In this document: positions 52,640 through 61,561 of the stretch, in pieces
Layout: every line of letters begins with the position of its first letter
Position numbering within the stretch: position 1 is the stretch's first letter
DNA from: Myxococcales bacterium
GTDB lineage: Bacteria > UBA10199 > 2-02-FULL-44-16 > JAAZCA01
NCBI GenBank assembly: GCA_012513515.1
Contig: JAAZCA010000009.1
Location: forward strand, 38,084 to 102,083
Length of the DNA stretch: 64,000 bases
Direction: 5' to 3'
Position numbers and translations under genes: made by a program
Notes under the pieces: generated by a model
Database searches by the model: none
What the model saw: only the letters and a program-made list of their open reading frames with translations
Told to the model about the DNA's origin: nothing

Positions 52640-54613
52640 TTATTCGTACCTCAGGGCCTCGACAGGATCTAGCTGCGAGGCGCGTTTTGCAGGCCACATC
52701 CCGAAGAATAGTCCAACGGCTCCGGAGAATGTGGTCCCGAGAAAAATTGCGAAGATAGTCACATTAGTTGTCCAACCAGCAAAATAAGAAAGTGTAAAAG
52801 CAGCGAGCCATCCTATCGCAACGCCAAGACATCCTCCGGAAAGGGTCATGACGACAGACTCTATCAAAAACTGCGCCATGATATCTATGCGTCTAGCGCC
52901 GATCGCGAGCCGAAGTCCAATCTCGCGCGTGCGCTCCGTAACCGAAACCAGCATGATATTCATGATGCCGATTCCACCGACTACAAGGGATATAGCGGCG
53001 ATGGAGCCGAGGAGCATGCTCATCGTATTCATCGTCGTGGTGAGCATCTGCTGAATCTCGCTCATGTCCCTTATATCGAAGGTATCCTCAGTGTTATAAA
53101 GTCTGTGGCGTTTCCTTATTATATCCTCGATGAGACCTTGCACGTATCGCGTGGAATGCCCATCAGCGACTTCCACATACATCGCATCGAGATAATTCTT
53201 GCCGAGCAGCCTGTACATCGCAGTCGTCAATGGTAGATAGATGACATCGTCCTGATCGCGAGGACCCATCGAACCCTTCTCCGGTGCGATACCGATAATG
53301 TCGTAATTGATTCTGTTTATCTTGATAGTCCTGCCAATCGGACTTACATCACCAAAGAGTTTAGCGATGACCGTTCTGCCTATTATCGCAACCCTGCGAC
53401 GCTTTTTCATATCGTCATCATCGAACCATCTGCCGACATCGGGGCGCGCCGCTCTCATATCGGCAAAATCGATGCCGACCCCTTCTACGTAAGTATTCCA
53501 GTTTTCGTTTCGGTAAACGACCTGCGCGCTGCCGCTTACCGTTCCCGAAACGCGATTTACCATCTCGCCGAGCTCTCTTATAGCATCCACGTCCTGAAAG
53601 GTGAAACGAGTCACCGCTCCGCTGCCGATGGATACCCCTCTATGCCTTGATGAGCCACCCCGCACAACCAACAGGTTCGAACCCAATGACTTTAAGTTTT
53701 CCTCTATAGACATCTTCGCGCCGGAACCTATCGCGAGCATAGCTATCACTGCGGCGACACCTACCAGGATTCCGAGCATAGAAAGAAAGGAACGAACGCG
53801 ATTGGATACGATGGTCTGAATCGCCTGTTTGAAATATCCAAAAAGCTCATCGCGATTTAGAGAAGACCTCTTCGCGGTGAAAACTTCACATGGGATTTTA
53901 TCGTTCGCGCTTTCGCGGCCGGGGATATGATTTTGCTCGTCGGAAACTATCGCCCCGTCCCTCATCTTTATTATCCTGCTGGCGTACGAGGCTATCTCAG
54001 GCTCATGGGTCACCATGATTATGGTTTTACCCTCGGCATTTAGCTGCTGCAAAATGCGCATGATATCCTGTTCGCTCTTGGAATCGAGGTTGCCTGTCGG
54101 CTCATCGGCAAAGATGATCATCGGATCGTTGATGAGGGCCCTGGCAATTGCCACGCGCTGCTGCTGTCCGCCGGAAAGCTCTCCGGGGCGATGTAAAGCC
54201 CTATCCTCCAGCGCGACGCCAGCTAGTTTTTCCATCGCGCGTTCATGGGAAGCCGGAGCCGAACTGCTATAGATAAGGGGAAGATGAACATTTTCGAGAG
54301 CGTTCATCCTTCGCAGGAGATGAAACTGCTGAAAGACAAATCCGAATGAAAGATTTCTCAAGCTTGCGAGCTCATTATCGGATAGCGAGCCTACCTTTCT
54401 AGAACATATGGAATATTCTCCGCCATCCGGGCGGTCGAGACATCCGAGTACGTGAAGCAATGTTGATTTCCCGGAACCGGAGGGCCCCATGATCGCAACG
54501 AATTCACCGGGCATGACGGAGAGGGAGACGCGGTCAAGAGCTCTGACCTCGACATCCCCCATTCGGTAGGTCTTCGAGACATCGCGAAGTTCTATGATGG
54601 CCTTGCCCGTCAT
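52640..54613 (-). CDS. macB: MacB-like ABC transporter, fused ATPase and permease
   Basis: A 657-residue type VII ABC transporter. The N-terminal ATPase (1-230) has Walker A GPSGSGKS, signature LSGGQQQR and Walker B FADEPTGNLDS. The permease half has a first helix near 275 (FLSMLGILVGVAAVIAMLAIG), a large periplasmic domain and a final three-helix bundle with the FtsX-like VSVTERTREIGLRLAIGAR coupling segment. It exports substrates from the periplasm through an adaptor and TolC. It overlaps macA by 4 bases. Confidence 0.93.
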   Translation of the reverse strand: MTGKAIIELRDVSKTYRMGDVEVRALDRVSLSVMPGEFVAIMGPSGSGKSTLLHVLGCLDRPDGGEYSICSRKVGSLSDNELASLRNLSFGFVFQQFHLLRRMNALENVHLPLIYSSSAPASHERAMEKLAGVALEDRALHRPGELSGGQQQRVAIARALINDPMIIFADEPTGNLDSKSEQDIMRILQQLNAEGKTIIMVTHEPEIASYASRIIKMRDGAIVSDEQNHIPGRESANDKIPCEVFTAKRSSLNRDELFGYFKQAIQTIVSNRVRSFLSMLGILVGVAAVIAMLAIGSGAKMSIEENLKSLGSNLLVVRGGSSRHRGVSIGSGAVTRFTFQDVDAIRELGEMVNRVSGTVSGSAQVVYRNENWNTYVEGVGIDFADMRAARPDVGRWFDDDDMKKRRRVAIIGRTVIAKLFGDVSPIGRTIKINRINYDIIGIAPEKGSMGPRDQDDVIYLPLTTAMYRLLGKNYLDAMYVEVADGHSTRYVQGLIEDIIRKRHRLYNTEDTFDIRDMSEIQQMLTTTMNTMSMLLGSIAAISLVVGGIGIMNIMLVSVTERTREIGLRLAIGARRIDIMAQFLIESVVMTLSGGCLGVAIGWLAAFTLSYFAGWTTNVTIFAIFLGTTFSGAVGLFFGMWPAKRASQLDPVEALRYE

Positions 54614-55563
54614 CGGGCCCCTCTGCGAGTCGGCATAAAAGGGCTACCACTTGGGCTCTTTTTTGAATGGATGCCGGTATCTATCGGTATCAGAAGGACC
54701 GCACCCTTTTCCAAACCCGAAACTATCTCCGTAAGGCCGTTGCTCTGAAGGCCGATCTCTATGGAGGTCTTTTCCCCCTTTCCGGAGGAATCTTTGAGAA
54801 GGACGGTCGCGCCTTCATCGTCCTGTGAGATCGCCCTCGATGGAACGGTTAGCGCGCCTTCTTTGTTGCTCACTATGATTTCAACATTCGCGCTCATGCC
54901 GGAACGGAAAATTTCCGGAACCTCCTCGGGAAGGATATCGACCTTGTATATAGTAACGTTATTCAAGATCTGAGACTCGTAGGAGATGTGATCGACTATG
55001 GCCTTAACCTTCACATCGGGATAGGCATCGAGGCCTACCACCGCATTCTGCCCTACCGAGACATCGCCGATATCGGTCTCATCGACATCTGCCTGAACGA
55101 TCAGCCGGTCCGATATGACGAGCACCGCATCGCTGGGGGAAACCGTCTGCCCCGGCTCGACATTTCTGACTATTATCGTGCCGTCGATTGGCGCCACCAA
55201 AGGGGTCTCCTTGTATGCGTTCTGCCAGTATCTTAGCTCTTCTCCACCCTTGATCCTCGCCGCATCGACCAGAGTCGCCCTGTCGGTGGAACTCATGAAG
55301 GCGAGGATATCCCCCGACTTCACCTCATCCCCTTCCCTCACGAGGATCCTTTCGATCCGCCCCTGTATCGGGGGTTTGATCTCCAACCGATTCTGCGGGT
55401 TGACCGTTCCCACAGTTGAAATGACATGCCCTATTCGCCCCACTTCAGCTTTCACCTCTTCAAATTTCTCCGGCGAACCGCCAAGGCCGAAAAAAAGCCA
55501 CAGTGATGCGAGTAAGGCTGCAGCCATAGCAACCAAAATTACAATCTTCTTTCTATTGTTCAT
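54610..55563 (-). CDS. macA: MacA-like periplasmic adaptor protein
   Basis: A 317-residue membrane-fusion protein with an N-terminal anchor (VILVAMAAALLASLWLFFG). Lipoyl halves follow (NRLEIKPPIQGRIERILVREGDEVKSGD-type at 60-85, and APIDGTIIVRNVEPGQ). A beta-barrel domain and membrane-proximal domain make up the rest. The helical hairpin between the lipoyl halves is only about 30 residues, far shorter than in E. coli MacA, so contact with TolC must differ. It overlaps tolC by 11 bases and macB by 4. Confidence 0.9.
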   Translation of the reverse strand: MNNRKKIVILVAMAAALLASLWLFFGLGGSPEKFEEVKAEVGRIGHVISTVGTVNPQNRLEIKPPIQGRIERILVREGDEVKSGDILAFMSSTDRATLVDAARIKGGEELRYWQNAYKETPLVAPIDGTIIVRNVEPGQTVSPSDAVLVISDRLIVQADVDETDIGDVSVGQNAVVGLDAYPDVKVKAIVDHISYESQILNNVTIYKVDILPEEVPEIFRSGMSANVEIIVSNKEGALTVPSRAISQDDEGATVLLKDSSGKGEKTSIEIGLQSNGLTEIVSGLEKGAVLLIPIDTGIHSKKSPSGSPFMPTRRGAR

Positions 55564-56833
55564 ATCCGAGATCCCCTCCGCGGGCCATCACCCACGCCGC
55601 CTCCGCGATCAGCATCTCCGCCTGCGCATTGACGTAGCTTTTCTGAGCCTTGATATAGTTATCCTCGATGATGATCCAGTTATCGAATATTTGAAGCCCG
55701 TTGGCATACTCCGCGCGCGAAATCTTGGCACGCACCTCTGAGGCCTTTAGGTACTTTTCCTGAACGCTCACGTTTTCAATCGAATCCTGAAATTCCTGCC
55801 AGCTTTTTTGCAGATCCGAAAGGACGCCTTCATACTTGCTCTGCGATTCGAACTGGGACTGCATGTAGGCTGCCCTGCTCTTTTTGAGATTCGCTATGTT
55901 CTCGCCCCCATTGAATATAGGCAGCGTGAAATCGATTCCAGCGGACCAGCCATGTTCCTGACTGCTCAAGCTTATCGGTTTTATTTTTCCAGCCTCAGCA
56001 CTTAACTTTACCACAGGAGAAAACTCCGCCTTTGCGGAATCGAGATCGTACTGTGCCGCCCTAGATTCAGAGCGAACCTTATCCACTGCAGGATGAACCT
56101 CGGCGATGGATGCTAAATCGGGGGCACCCTTAGCATCGGAGCCGACTTTAAAATCTCCTGTTACGCGAACGGGAATCCCCTCGTCCCGACCTAGAGCCTT
56201 GTTCAACGCATACTGTGCGATCGAGATATCGCGCTCCGCCCTTTTCAGATCGTACTGGGCCTGCGCGAGATCGGCCTCTGCCAAAAGCAGCGACCCCTCG
56301 TGCTCACGGCCGGATTCGTATTTGAGCCTGATCATTGAAAGGTTCTGTTTTCTGCGTTCTATTATCCCTTTCATTATCGGCACTAGGCTCTGCGCACGAA
56401 GGAGTCCCACAAAGGCGCTCCTTAACTCGTAGCGAACGGAGGCGGAAGTGACGGTATAACCGTACTGTGAAGCCTTTACCCCCTGTTTCGAAGACTTTAT
56501 TTTGCTGAAGGTCTTAAATCCGTCGAATACGAGCTGTTCACCACGAACCTTGTACTGATTTTCATCGCGAGAGGCATTTCCTGAGAAATCATCGGAGCGC
56601 CCAAGGCTTGCAGTCGCACTTATCTGCGGCAAGGTAGGGCTCGCGGAAATCCACTGTTCAGCCTTCGACTGACTGACAGCCTGAGAAGATCCGGCGAGAT
56701 CGGGATTATTTTTTGCCGCCTCGGCAACGCAGTCGCTCCATTTCATCTCAACAGGGGCTGCTGCCGATGCACCTTGCGAAATAAGGAGAATGCATAGAAA
56801 GGTAAGGAAAATTCCTATCATCTTTGAAAACAT
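55553..56833 (-). CDS. TolC family outer-membrane efflux protein
   Basis: A 426-residue protein with a signal peptide (ILLISQGASAA) and two repeated halves of the OEP/TolC fold, shown by long amphipathic helices and the NNPDLAGSSQAVSQSKAE and GIDFTLPIFNGGENIANLKKSRAAY segments. It forms the outer-membrane duct of the MacAB system, as the first gene of tolC-macA-macB. No ribosome binding site is obvious before the ATG. A hexanucleotide repeat lies about 85 bases upstream. Confidence 0.92.
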   Translation of the reverse strand: MFSKMIGIFLTFLCILLISQGASAAAPVEMKWSDCVAEAAKNNPDLAGSSQAVSQSKAEQWISASPTLPQISATASLGRSDDFSGNASRDENQYKVRGEQLVFDGFKTFSKIKSSKQGVKASQYGYTVTSASVRYELRSAFVGLLRAQSLVPIMKGIIERRKQNLSMIRLKYESGREHEGSLLLAEADLAQAQYDLKRAERDISIAQYALNKALGRDEGIPVRVTGDFKVGSDAKGAPDLASIAEVHPAVDKVRSESRAAQYDLDSAKAEFSPVVKLSAEAGKIKPISLSSQEHGWSAGIDFTLPIFNGGENIANLKKSRAAYMQSQFESQSKYEGVLSDLQKSWQEFQDSIENVSVQEKYLKASEVRAKISRAEYANGLQIFDNWIIIEDNYIKAQKSYVNAQAEMLIAEAAWVMARGGDLGYEQ

Positions 56834-57237
56834 TGGGGATATGTATCAACTAGAAGACCGCGAGTCCAGAAAAGACGAAGGCAGCGGCAAATCGCTTTAA
56901 AATAAGGATCTAATAAGATAGAGATAGAGATAGAGATAGAGATAGAGATAGAGATAATGTTCTGAATATAACTCATCATCTATCTACTCTCCAGAATGGA
57001 GTTTTGTTTTATTTATAATAGCGATAAAAAGCGGGGCATTTAGCGGCTTCGGCTGGTTCCAGGCAAAACAAGATTCTTTCCTCTTCAAAATGATCGATAA
57101 AAACGGCGGAGTTTTTTACACGAAAATTTGGGAAAGGGAATAAAAGTCGGCTCAATTCAAATAAGAAGAACACCACCTAAAAACCGCGCATACAATGCCG
57201 CACCGGAAAAATTTTTAAGTAAGGATAGTTTGAAAAT
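56834..57237. other. Gene-free region with microsatellite
   Basis: A 404-base gap between the tolC start and the aspartic protease end. It holds the GATAGA repeat (56917-56956) and AT-rich, purine-biased sequence. No ORF, RNA gene, terminator or clear promoter was recognised. Confidence 0.5.
56917..56956. repeat. GATAGA hexanucleotide tandem repeat
   Basis: Exactly six full copies of GATAGA plus GATA, without mismatch, 84 bases upstream of the tolC start. Such an array is prone to slipped-strand change of copy number. Confidence 0.95.
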
Positions 57238-57639
57238 CTAGACCTCATAAGGCTCAGTGATGATCTGCCCGGCGTTGTAATTAATGGTAACGCAAAACTG
57301 CCTGAAAAAATCGAGACCGATCAGGGCATCGACGCCCCAGTGCTTTTCGAAGTGCGATACATAGACTTGCATATCTTCGATGACGTGGCCACATATATCT
57401 ATTCTAAGCAGTTTGAGCCTCCTGTATTTCTGCGTCTGCAATCCATGTTTGGTTGAAACAGATGAAGCAATTCCGGGAAGGACTCCTGCTGCATGAAGAA
57501 ATTGATCGGAAAACTCAGTAAATGGAGCGCCTGTATCAAGAATGGCGCGATACTCGTAATCAAGACCTGCGGCAGTTCTCATGCGCCCAACTAACCTGAC
57601 ATGGTATTCACTAGGGTCAAAAACAGTGATGTTCGGCAT
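57238..57639 (-). CDS. Retropepsin-like (clan AA) aspartic protease
   Basis: A 133-residue protein with the single-lobe aspartic protease motif AILDTGAPFTEFS near residue 36 and a second hydrophobic glycine segment DALIGLDFFRQF near 105, as in homodimeric retropepsins. There is no signal peptide. The frame is open to 57687, but the ATG at 57639 follows GGGGG and starts the family N-terminus MPNITVFDPSEY. It overlaps the small upstream gene by 23 bases, so the two are translationally coupled. The substrate is unknown. Confidence 0.85.
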   Translation of the reverse strand: MPNITVFDPSEYHVRLVGRMRTAAGLDYEYRAILDTGAPFTEFSDQFLHAAGVLPGIASSVSTKHGLQTQKYRRLKLLRIDICGHVIEDMQVYVSHFEKHWGVDALIGLDFFRQFCVTINYNAGQIITEPYEV

Positions 57640-57856
57640 GGTCACGGAACCCCCTGAACGTCGACTCACCGGTGTACTCGAACGCACAGTCCTTATTCAG
57701 GGATGGCAAACGATAAACCTCGTCCTTGTCCGTCGAATGTCTTTCCACAACACCTACTGAGAGGTTACCGTACCGGTCTCGCTCATAATCTGTAACCAAC
57801 AGCCACTCATTCGGATAAGCCTTCTTCATTTCTTCCCACGTCATTTTTTGCGCCAT
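57617..57856 (-). CDS. Small conserved partner of the aspartic protease
   Basis: A 79-residue soluble protein starting MAQKMTWEEMKKAYPNEWLLV. I have a general impression that such short proteins occur next to small aspartic proteases in cyanobacteria and other bacteria. It may be the protease's substrate, inhibitor or chaperone; this is guesswork. The GGAGG site before the ATG is strong. The end overlaps the protease start by 23 bases. Confidence 0.75.
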   Translation of the reverse strand: MAQKMTWEEMKKAYPNEWLLVTDYERDRYGNLSVGVVERHSTDKDEVYRLPSLNKDCAFEYTGESTFRGFRDHAEHHCF

Positions 57857-58089
57857 GACAAACCTCCTTCCATCTGAAACAAATCCTACGCTAGCGCCAG
57901 TCCACTTTTCAAGGGGAATATTGATTTTTTGGAGCCCTTAATGCGAATAATTAGCAATTATATTGTTGATTATCCGGATATATGGCGACAAAGTGGAAAC
58001 TCGGTGTAAAAATGCGAGGAGTTTGGATTGATTTCAAGACGTAGATTGTATAGTTCAAATTACACTCAAACAAAACTTTGAAAGGCCTT

Positions 58090-58938
58090 ATGAACAAGAC
58101 TGTAATTATAAACGCAGATGATTTTGGAATAACGACAGATGTCAGTAAAGGCATTTTAAAGGCTGCTGAAGGGGGCTCCGTAAGGGCAACGAGCGTAATG
58201 ACGAACTGTACCGAATTTCAGGAATCGATCGCACTATTAAATAAATCAGAACCCAATCTCGATATCGGATTGCATATAAACCTCACATGGGGAAGACCAT
58301 TGACGAATCCCTCGGAGATACCATCACTAGTCGATGACCAAGGCCGTTTTTTATCCAGATCCAAACTGCTTGTGAAATGTTTCATGGGTCTCATAAACAG
58401 TGATCATGCCTATAAGGAACTGTACGCACAGGCAGAAAAACTTGCTTCGCAGGGGATCAACATAACCCATCTCGATGGCCATCATCATATACAGGCATTT
58501 CCCAAGATAACCGAAGCGGCGGAAAGAGTCTCGCGTGAGTTTGGCATTTCATATGTCAGGTCTTCATTTGAAGGAAAATGGTATTCCCTTCACAAGGCAG
58601 CCCTGAGGCGTTTTGCAATTCTACTGATGCCGGCATCCAGACCCAAATACTGGAGAAACAGGAGTTTTGTCACCTCCGATAATTTCGGAGGTTTTAACCT
58701 TGGATCAGGACCAAAAATAAAAGAGAGGTGGCTGAAAGCAGCTAAAAGAATTCAGGAGGGAACAACTGAAATCATGGTTCATCCAGGATATTGTCCCGAA
58801 AAATTAGACGGCTATGGAGCTATGAGAGAAGATGAAGTCCCAATTCTTTCAGACACATGGCTAAAAAAGATAATGGAAGAACACCAAGTTGAAATCTCAT
58901 CTTTTAGAGAACTGATCCAGAAAAAGCAGAATAAATAA
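58090..58938 (+). CDS. ChbG/HpnK family (YdjC-like) carbohydrate deacetylase
   Basis: A 282-residue metal-dependent deacetylase of the YdjC/ChbG/HpnK family. The metal site uses INADDFG (residues 6-12), HINLTWGRPL and HLDGHHHIQAFP; EIMVHPGYC is close to the C-terminus. HpnK-like proteins are linked to hopanoid or glycolipid head-group processing. A TTG at 58078 is in frame, but AAAGG lies four bases before the ATG at 58090. It converges on the glycosyltransferase gene with a 2-base gap, suggesting one pathway with the genes on the other strand. Confidence 0.88.
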   Translation: MNKTVIINADDFGITTDVSKGILKAAEGGSVRATSVMTNCTEFQESIALLNKSEPNLDIGLHINLTWGRPLTNPSEIPSLVDDQGRFLSRSKLLVKCFMGLINSDHAYKELYAQAEKLASQGINITHLDGHHHIQAFPKITEAAERVSREFGISYVRSSFEGKWYSLHKAALRRFAILLMPASRPKYWRNRSFVTSDNFGGFNLGSGPKIKERWLKAAKRIQEGTTEIMVHPGYCPEKLDGYGAMREDEVPILSDTWLKKIMEEHQVEISSFRELIQKKQNK

Positions 58939-58940
58939 TT

Positions 58941-59924
58941 CTATACTGCAGGGCCATCGCCCCTTAAAAAGGCCTCTTTGATGGCATATATGGTGCGCTC
59001 ATGGGTTGCATGATACGTTCTTACAGAAACCTCAAGGGACAGACCCAACGCTATAAGCTGAATGCCCAAAACCATACAAAGAAGAGAAAAAATAAGATTC
59101 CCAAGATGGTCATTTATCGCAAGGTCGCTGAAATAATACATAAGAGTTATAATTGAGGCCACACCAAAGCCGGCTGAAAACAACAACAAACCTCCAGCAC
59201 CAAAAAAATGAAGAGGACGGGTTATGTAACTAATCAGGAATTTAACCGTCAACAGGTCCATCAAAACTCGAAAACTTCTCGAAAGGCCATAGTTCGATTT
59301 ACCCTTCTGCCTCACAATATTTTGGACTGGCACCTCGGCTATGGATATCCCCTTCCAGCTCGCAAGGGCTGGAATGAATCTATGCAACTCACCGTACAAA
59401 TTAAGATCTTCGATAACTTCCCTGCGATAGGCCTTAAAAACACTGCCGAAGTCGTGTAAGCGAACACCGGAAAGGCAGGCCATGAGTTTGTTTGCAATTA
59501 GCGAAGGCAGCCTCCGCAGAAAAAAATTGTCAACCCTGTGTTTGCGCCAGCTGCTCGCTACATCAAAGCCCTCGTCTATTTTTGCCAGCAAAAGGGGAAT
59601 ATCTTCCGGGAAATGCTGAAGGTCACCATCCATGGTTATAACTATCTTCCCCGAAGCGTGATCTATGCCAGCTGCCAGCCCCGCAGTCTGACCGAAATTC
59701 CTGCGAAGCCTTAGAAGCGACAGATGCGAATCCGACAACTGAAGCTCCCTTGCAATGGCGAAGGTTCGGTCTTTGCTGCCGTCATCGACAAAAATAATTT
59801 CATAGCTTCTACCTATTCCCTTGAGGACCTTTCCAAGGCGCGAGTGAAGCTCGCTAACATTTTCTTCCTCATTATACAGCGGAACAACTATAGAGATCTC
59901 ACAGTCATTCATATTTCCCCGCAT
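58941..59924 (-). CDS. Family 2 glycosyltransferase, ArnC/DPM1-like with two C-terminal membrane helices
   Basis: A 327-residue GT-A enzyme. SIVVPLYNEEENV, IIFVDDGSKDRT, MDGDLQHFPEDIP (metal-binding DxD region) and RRNFGQTAGLAAGIDHA are typical of polyprenyl-phosphate sugar transferases. Two hydrophobic helices (about 235-265 and 280-305) anchor it to the inner membrane. It should transfer a sugar from a nucleotide donor to undecaprenyl phosphate. GGAGG is five bases before the ATG at 59924; a TTG at 59936 is in frame but unlikely. It is 18 bases after the GT39-type gene. Confidence 0.93.
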   Translation of the reverse strand: MRGNMNDCEISIVVPLYNEEENVSELHSRLGKVLKGIGRSYEIIFVDDGSKDRTFAIARELQLSDSHLSLLRLRRNFGQTAGLAAGIDHASGKIVITMDGDLQHFPEDIPLLLAKIDEGFDVASSWRKHRVDNFFLRRLPSLIANKLMACLSGVRLHDFGSVFKAYRREVIEDLNLYGELHRFIPALASWKGISIAEVPVQNIVRQKGKSNYGLSRSFRVLMDLLTVKFLISYITRPLHFFGAGGLLLFSAGFGVASIITLMYYFSDLAINDHLGNLIFSLLCMVLGIQLIALGLSLEVSVRTYHATHERTIYAIKEAFLRGDGPAV

Positions 59925-59942
59925 ACCTACCTCCAATTATCA

Positions 59943-61481
59943 CTAAGGCATCCTGCGCCTGTATATGTCAGCTCCTGCGATCGTTATTTCGAAAAGATAG
60001 TTTTCGTTAACATAATTCAAAAGATTGGGAAATTTATTAATCGGATACTTCCCATAGTCGTGATGGTTTCCTGGAGATGTATCTATGAAATAAACGGGTT
60101 TATTTACACGCATATCCTCAAAGAAGAGGCCCCAACTGTCTGCCGCTATGAAAGAGTCAGTTCTGAAATCGGGATCTTTTGCAGACTGAGTCCCAGAAAC
60201 CCGGCCAGTGAGCCAGTCACACCATAGAAACCGCGAGGCCCCAAGCCTGTTTGAAAGCGTGTATATCGGAGTGGCAAACCCCCAGACAAATATTTTGTCA
60301 TCCTCTTTTGTATTTGAACTAATATACTCCGCTATCGATTCGTACACGGAGGGGTCCTCTTCACCAACTGCAGCATATATTTTACCCGCATATAGCCTGG
60401 CTATGAAAAAACCTGTCGCTGGTATCAAGATGCAGGCCACGAGCAAGGGCAAAAACTTTTTTGAAAACCTGCTGCCTACGCCTCCGGCAAGGATGCACAT
60501 GCCCGGAAGGAGCTGTATAAAATAATGTCCATAAAATTTACCCCCCGCAGAGACGGCAACCATGGAAAGTAAGAACCATAGAAGCAAAAGCACTTCCGAT
60601 GATTCGCCCCTAGGGGAAAGCTTCAGAAGCCCTCGAACTATTCGAACTGCTGCGATGGAGGTCAAAACCCATATAAGAAGGCTGGAAGCGATAAATGTTC
60701 CGCCACGCAAAATAAGATTGTGCCAAAAATCTGTGAGCATGGATGCAGCACCTATGTAAGCGCCACTACCAGACAGACTCCATCTAACAAACTCACCCCA
60801 GACTCCAGCGTAAAAGAGATAACCGGCAAAGGCAGCCCCAACCAAAGATCCACCCAAACAGAAAAACGAAAACTCTATCCATCTGATTTTTCGATCGTAA
60901 AAAAAAGGTCTGAGCACCAACAAATACACGGCCATCACAACGAGATTTATTCCGGCCTGATACTTAAACAGGGATGCAATTCCCCAAAAAACACCGGAAA
61001 GACAGATCCATCGCATTTTCTCAGAACGATCCCACACAATGGCAGCATATATGCTGGCTGTAAGTGGTAGCATCATAATAACGACAATTGAGGTCGATAT
61101 AAATTTGGGTATATAGACGGTGCTGAAAACGACATAAAATAATGCGGCTAAAAACCCGGCCCTTTTCGAATAGACATTACGAGCTGAAAAATAACAGAAA
61201 AGAGCCGTGACCCCGACCCAAAGTGCGGTAACAAGGTGCACAGCTATCATATTGTTGCGCCCAAAAACAGCGAATATAGCGGCAAAAAACCAATATATGC
61301 CAAGCGGCTTGGTATCTAGCGAACTGACATACGGAAGACCGCCATGAAGCAGCCAATCGGCAAATCCGGCAAACTGGGCCTCATCCACGTCAAGTATAGG
61401 CGTCCAAAAGGCCGGCAGACGGAGAAGGAACAGAATCGCAATGATAACAAGCACTCCAAATGTAGTTCTCTTTGAACACAT
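59943..61481 (-). CDS. ArnT/GT39-type membrane glycosyltransferase
   Basis: A 512-residue protein with about 11-12 membrane helices. The first loop has the family acidic motif DVDEAQFAGFADWLLHGG and TKPLGIYWFF, as in ArnT and PMT-type enzymes that use lipid-linked sugar donors. A small soluble C-terminal domain follows. It probably moves the sugar made by the ArnC-like enzyme onto a lipid or protein at the outer face of the inner membrane. The frame is open to a TTG at 61553, but the ATG at 61481 starts the first helix. TTGACA lies 34 bases upstream of it. Confidence 0.88.
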   Translation of the reverse strand: MCSKRTTFGVLVIIAILFLLRLPAFWTPILDVDEAQFAGFADWLLHGGLPYVSSLDTKPLGIYWFFAAIFAVFGRNNMIAVHLVTALWVGVTALFCYFSARNVYSKRAGFLAALFYVVFSTVYIPKFISTSIVVIMMLPLTASIYAAIVWDRSEKMRWICLSGVFWGIASLFKYQAGINLVVMAVYLLVLRPFFYDRKIRWIEFSFFCLGGSLVGAAFAGYLFYAGVWGEFVRWSLSGSGAYIGAASMLTDFWHNLILRGGTFIASSLLIWVLTSIAAVRIVRGLLKLSPRGESSEVLLLLWFLLSMVAVSAGGKFYGHYFIQLLPGMCILAGGVGSRFSKKFLPLLVACILIPATGFFIARLYAGKIYAAVGEEDPSVYESIAEYISSNTKEDDKIFVWGFATPIYTLSNRLGASRFLWCDWLTGRVSGTQSAKDPDFRTDSFIAADSWGLFFEDMRVNKPVYFIDTSPGNHHDYGKYPINKFPNLLNYVNENYLFEITIAGADIYRRRMP

Positions 61482-61561
61482 AAGACGGGGTATATGTCTG
61501 GTTTTACGCTTAAATGTCAATAGGTTAACATCTAAAAATTCCTCTCCACACAAAAGCTGAG

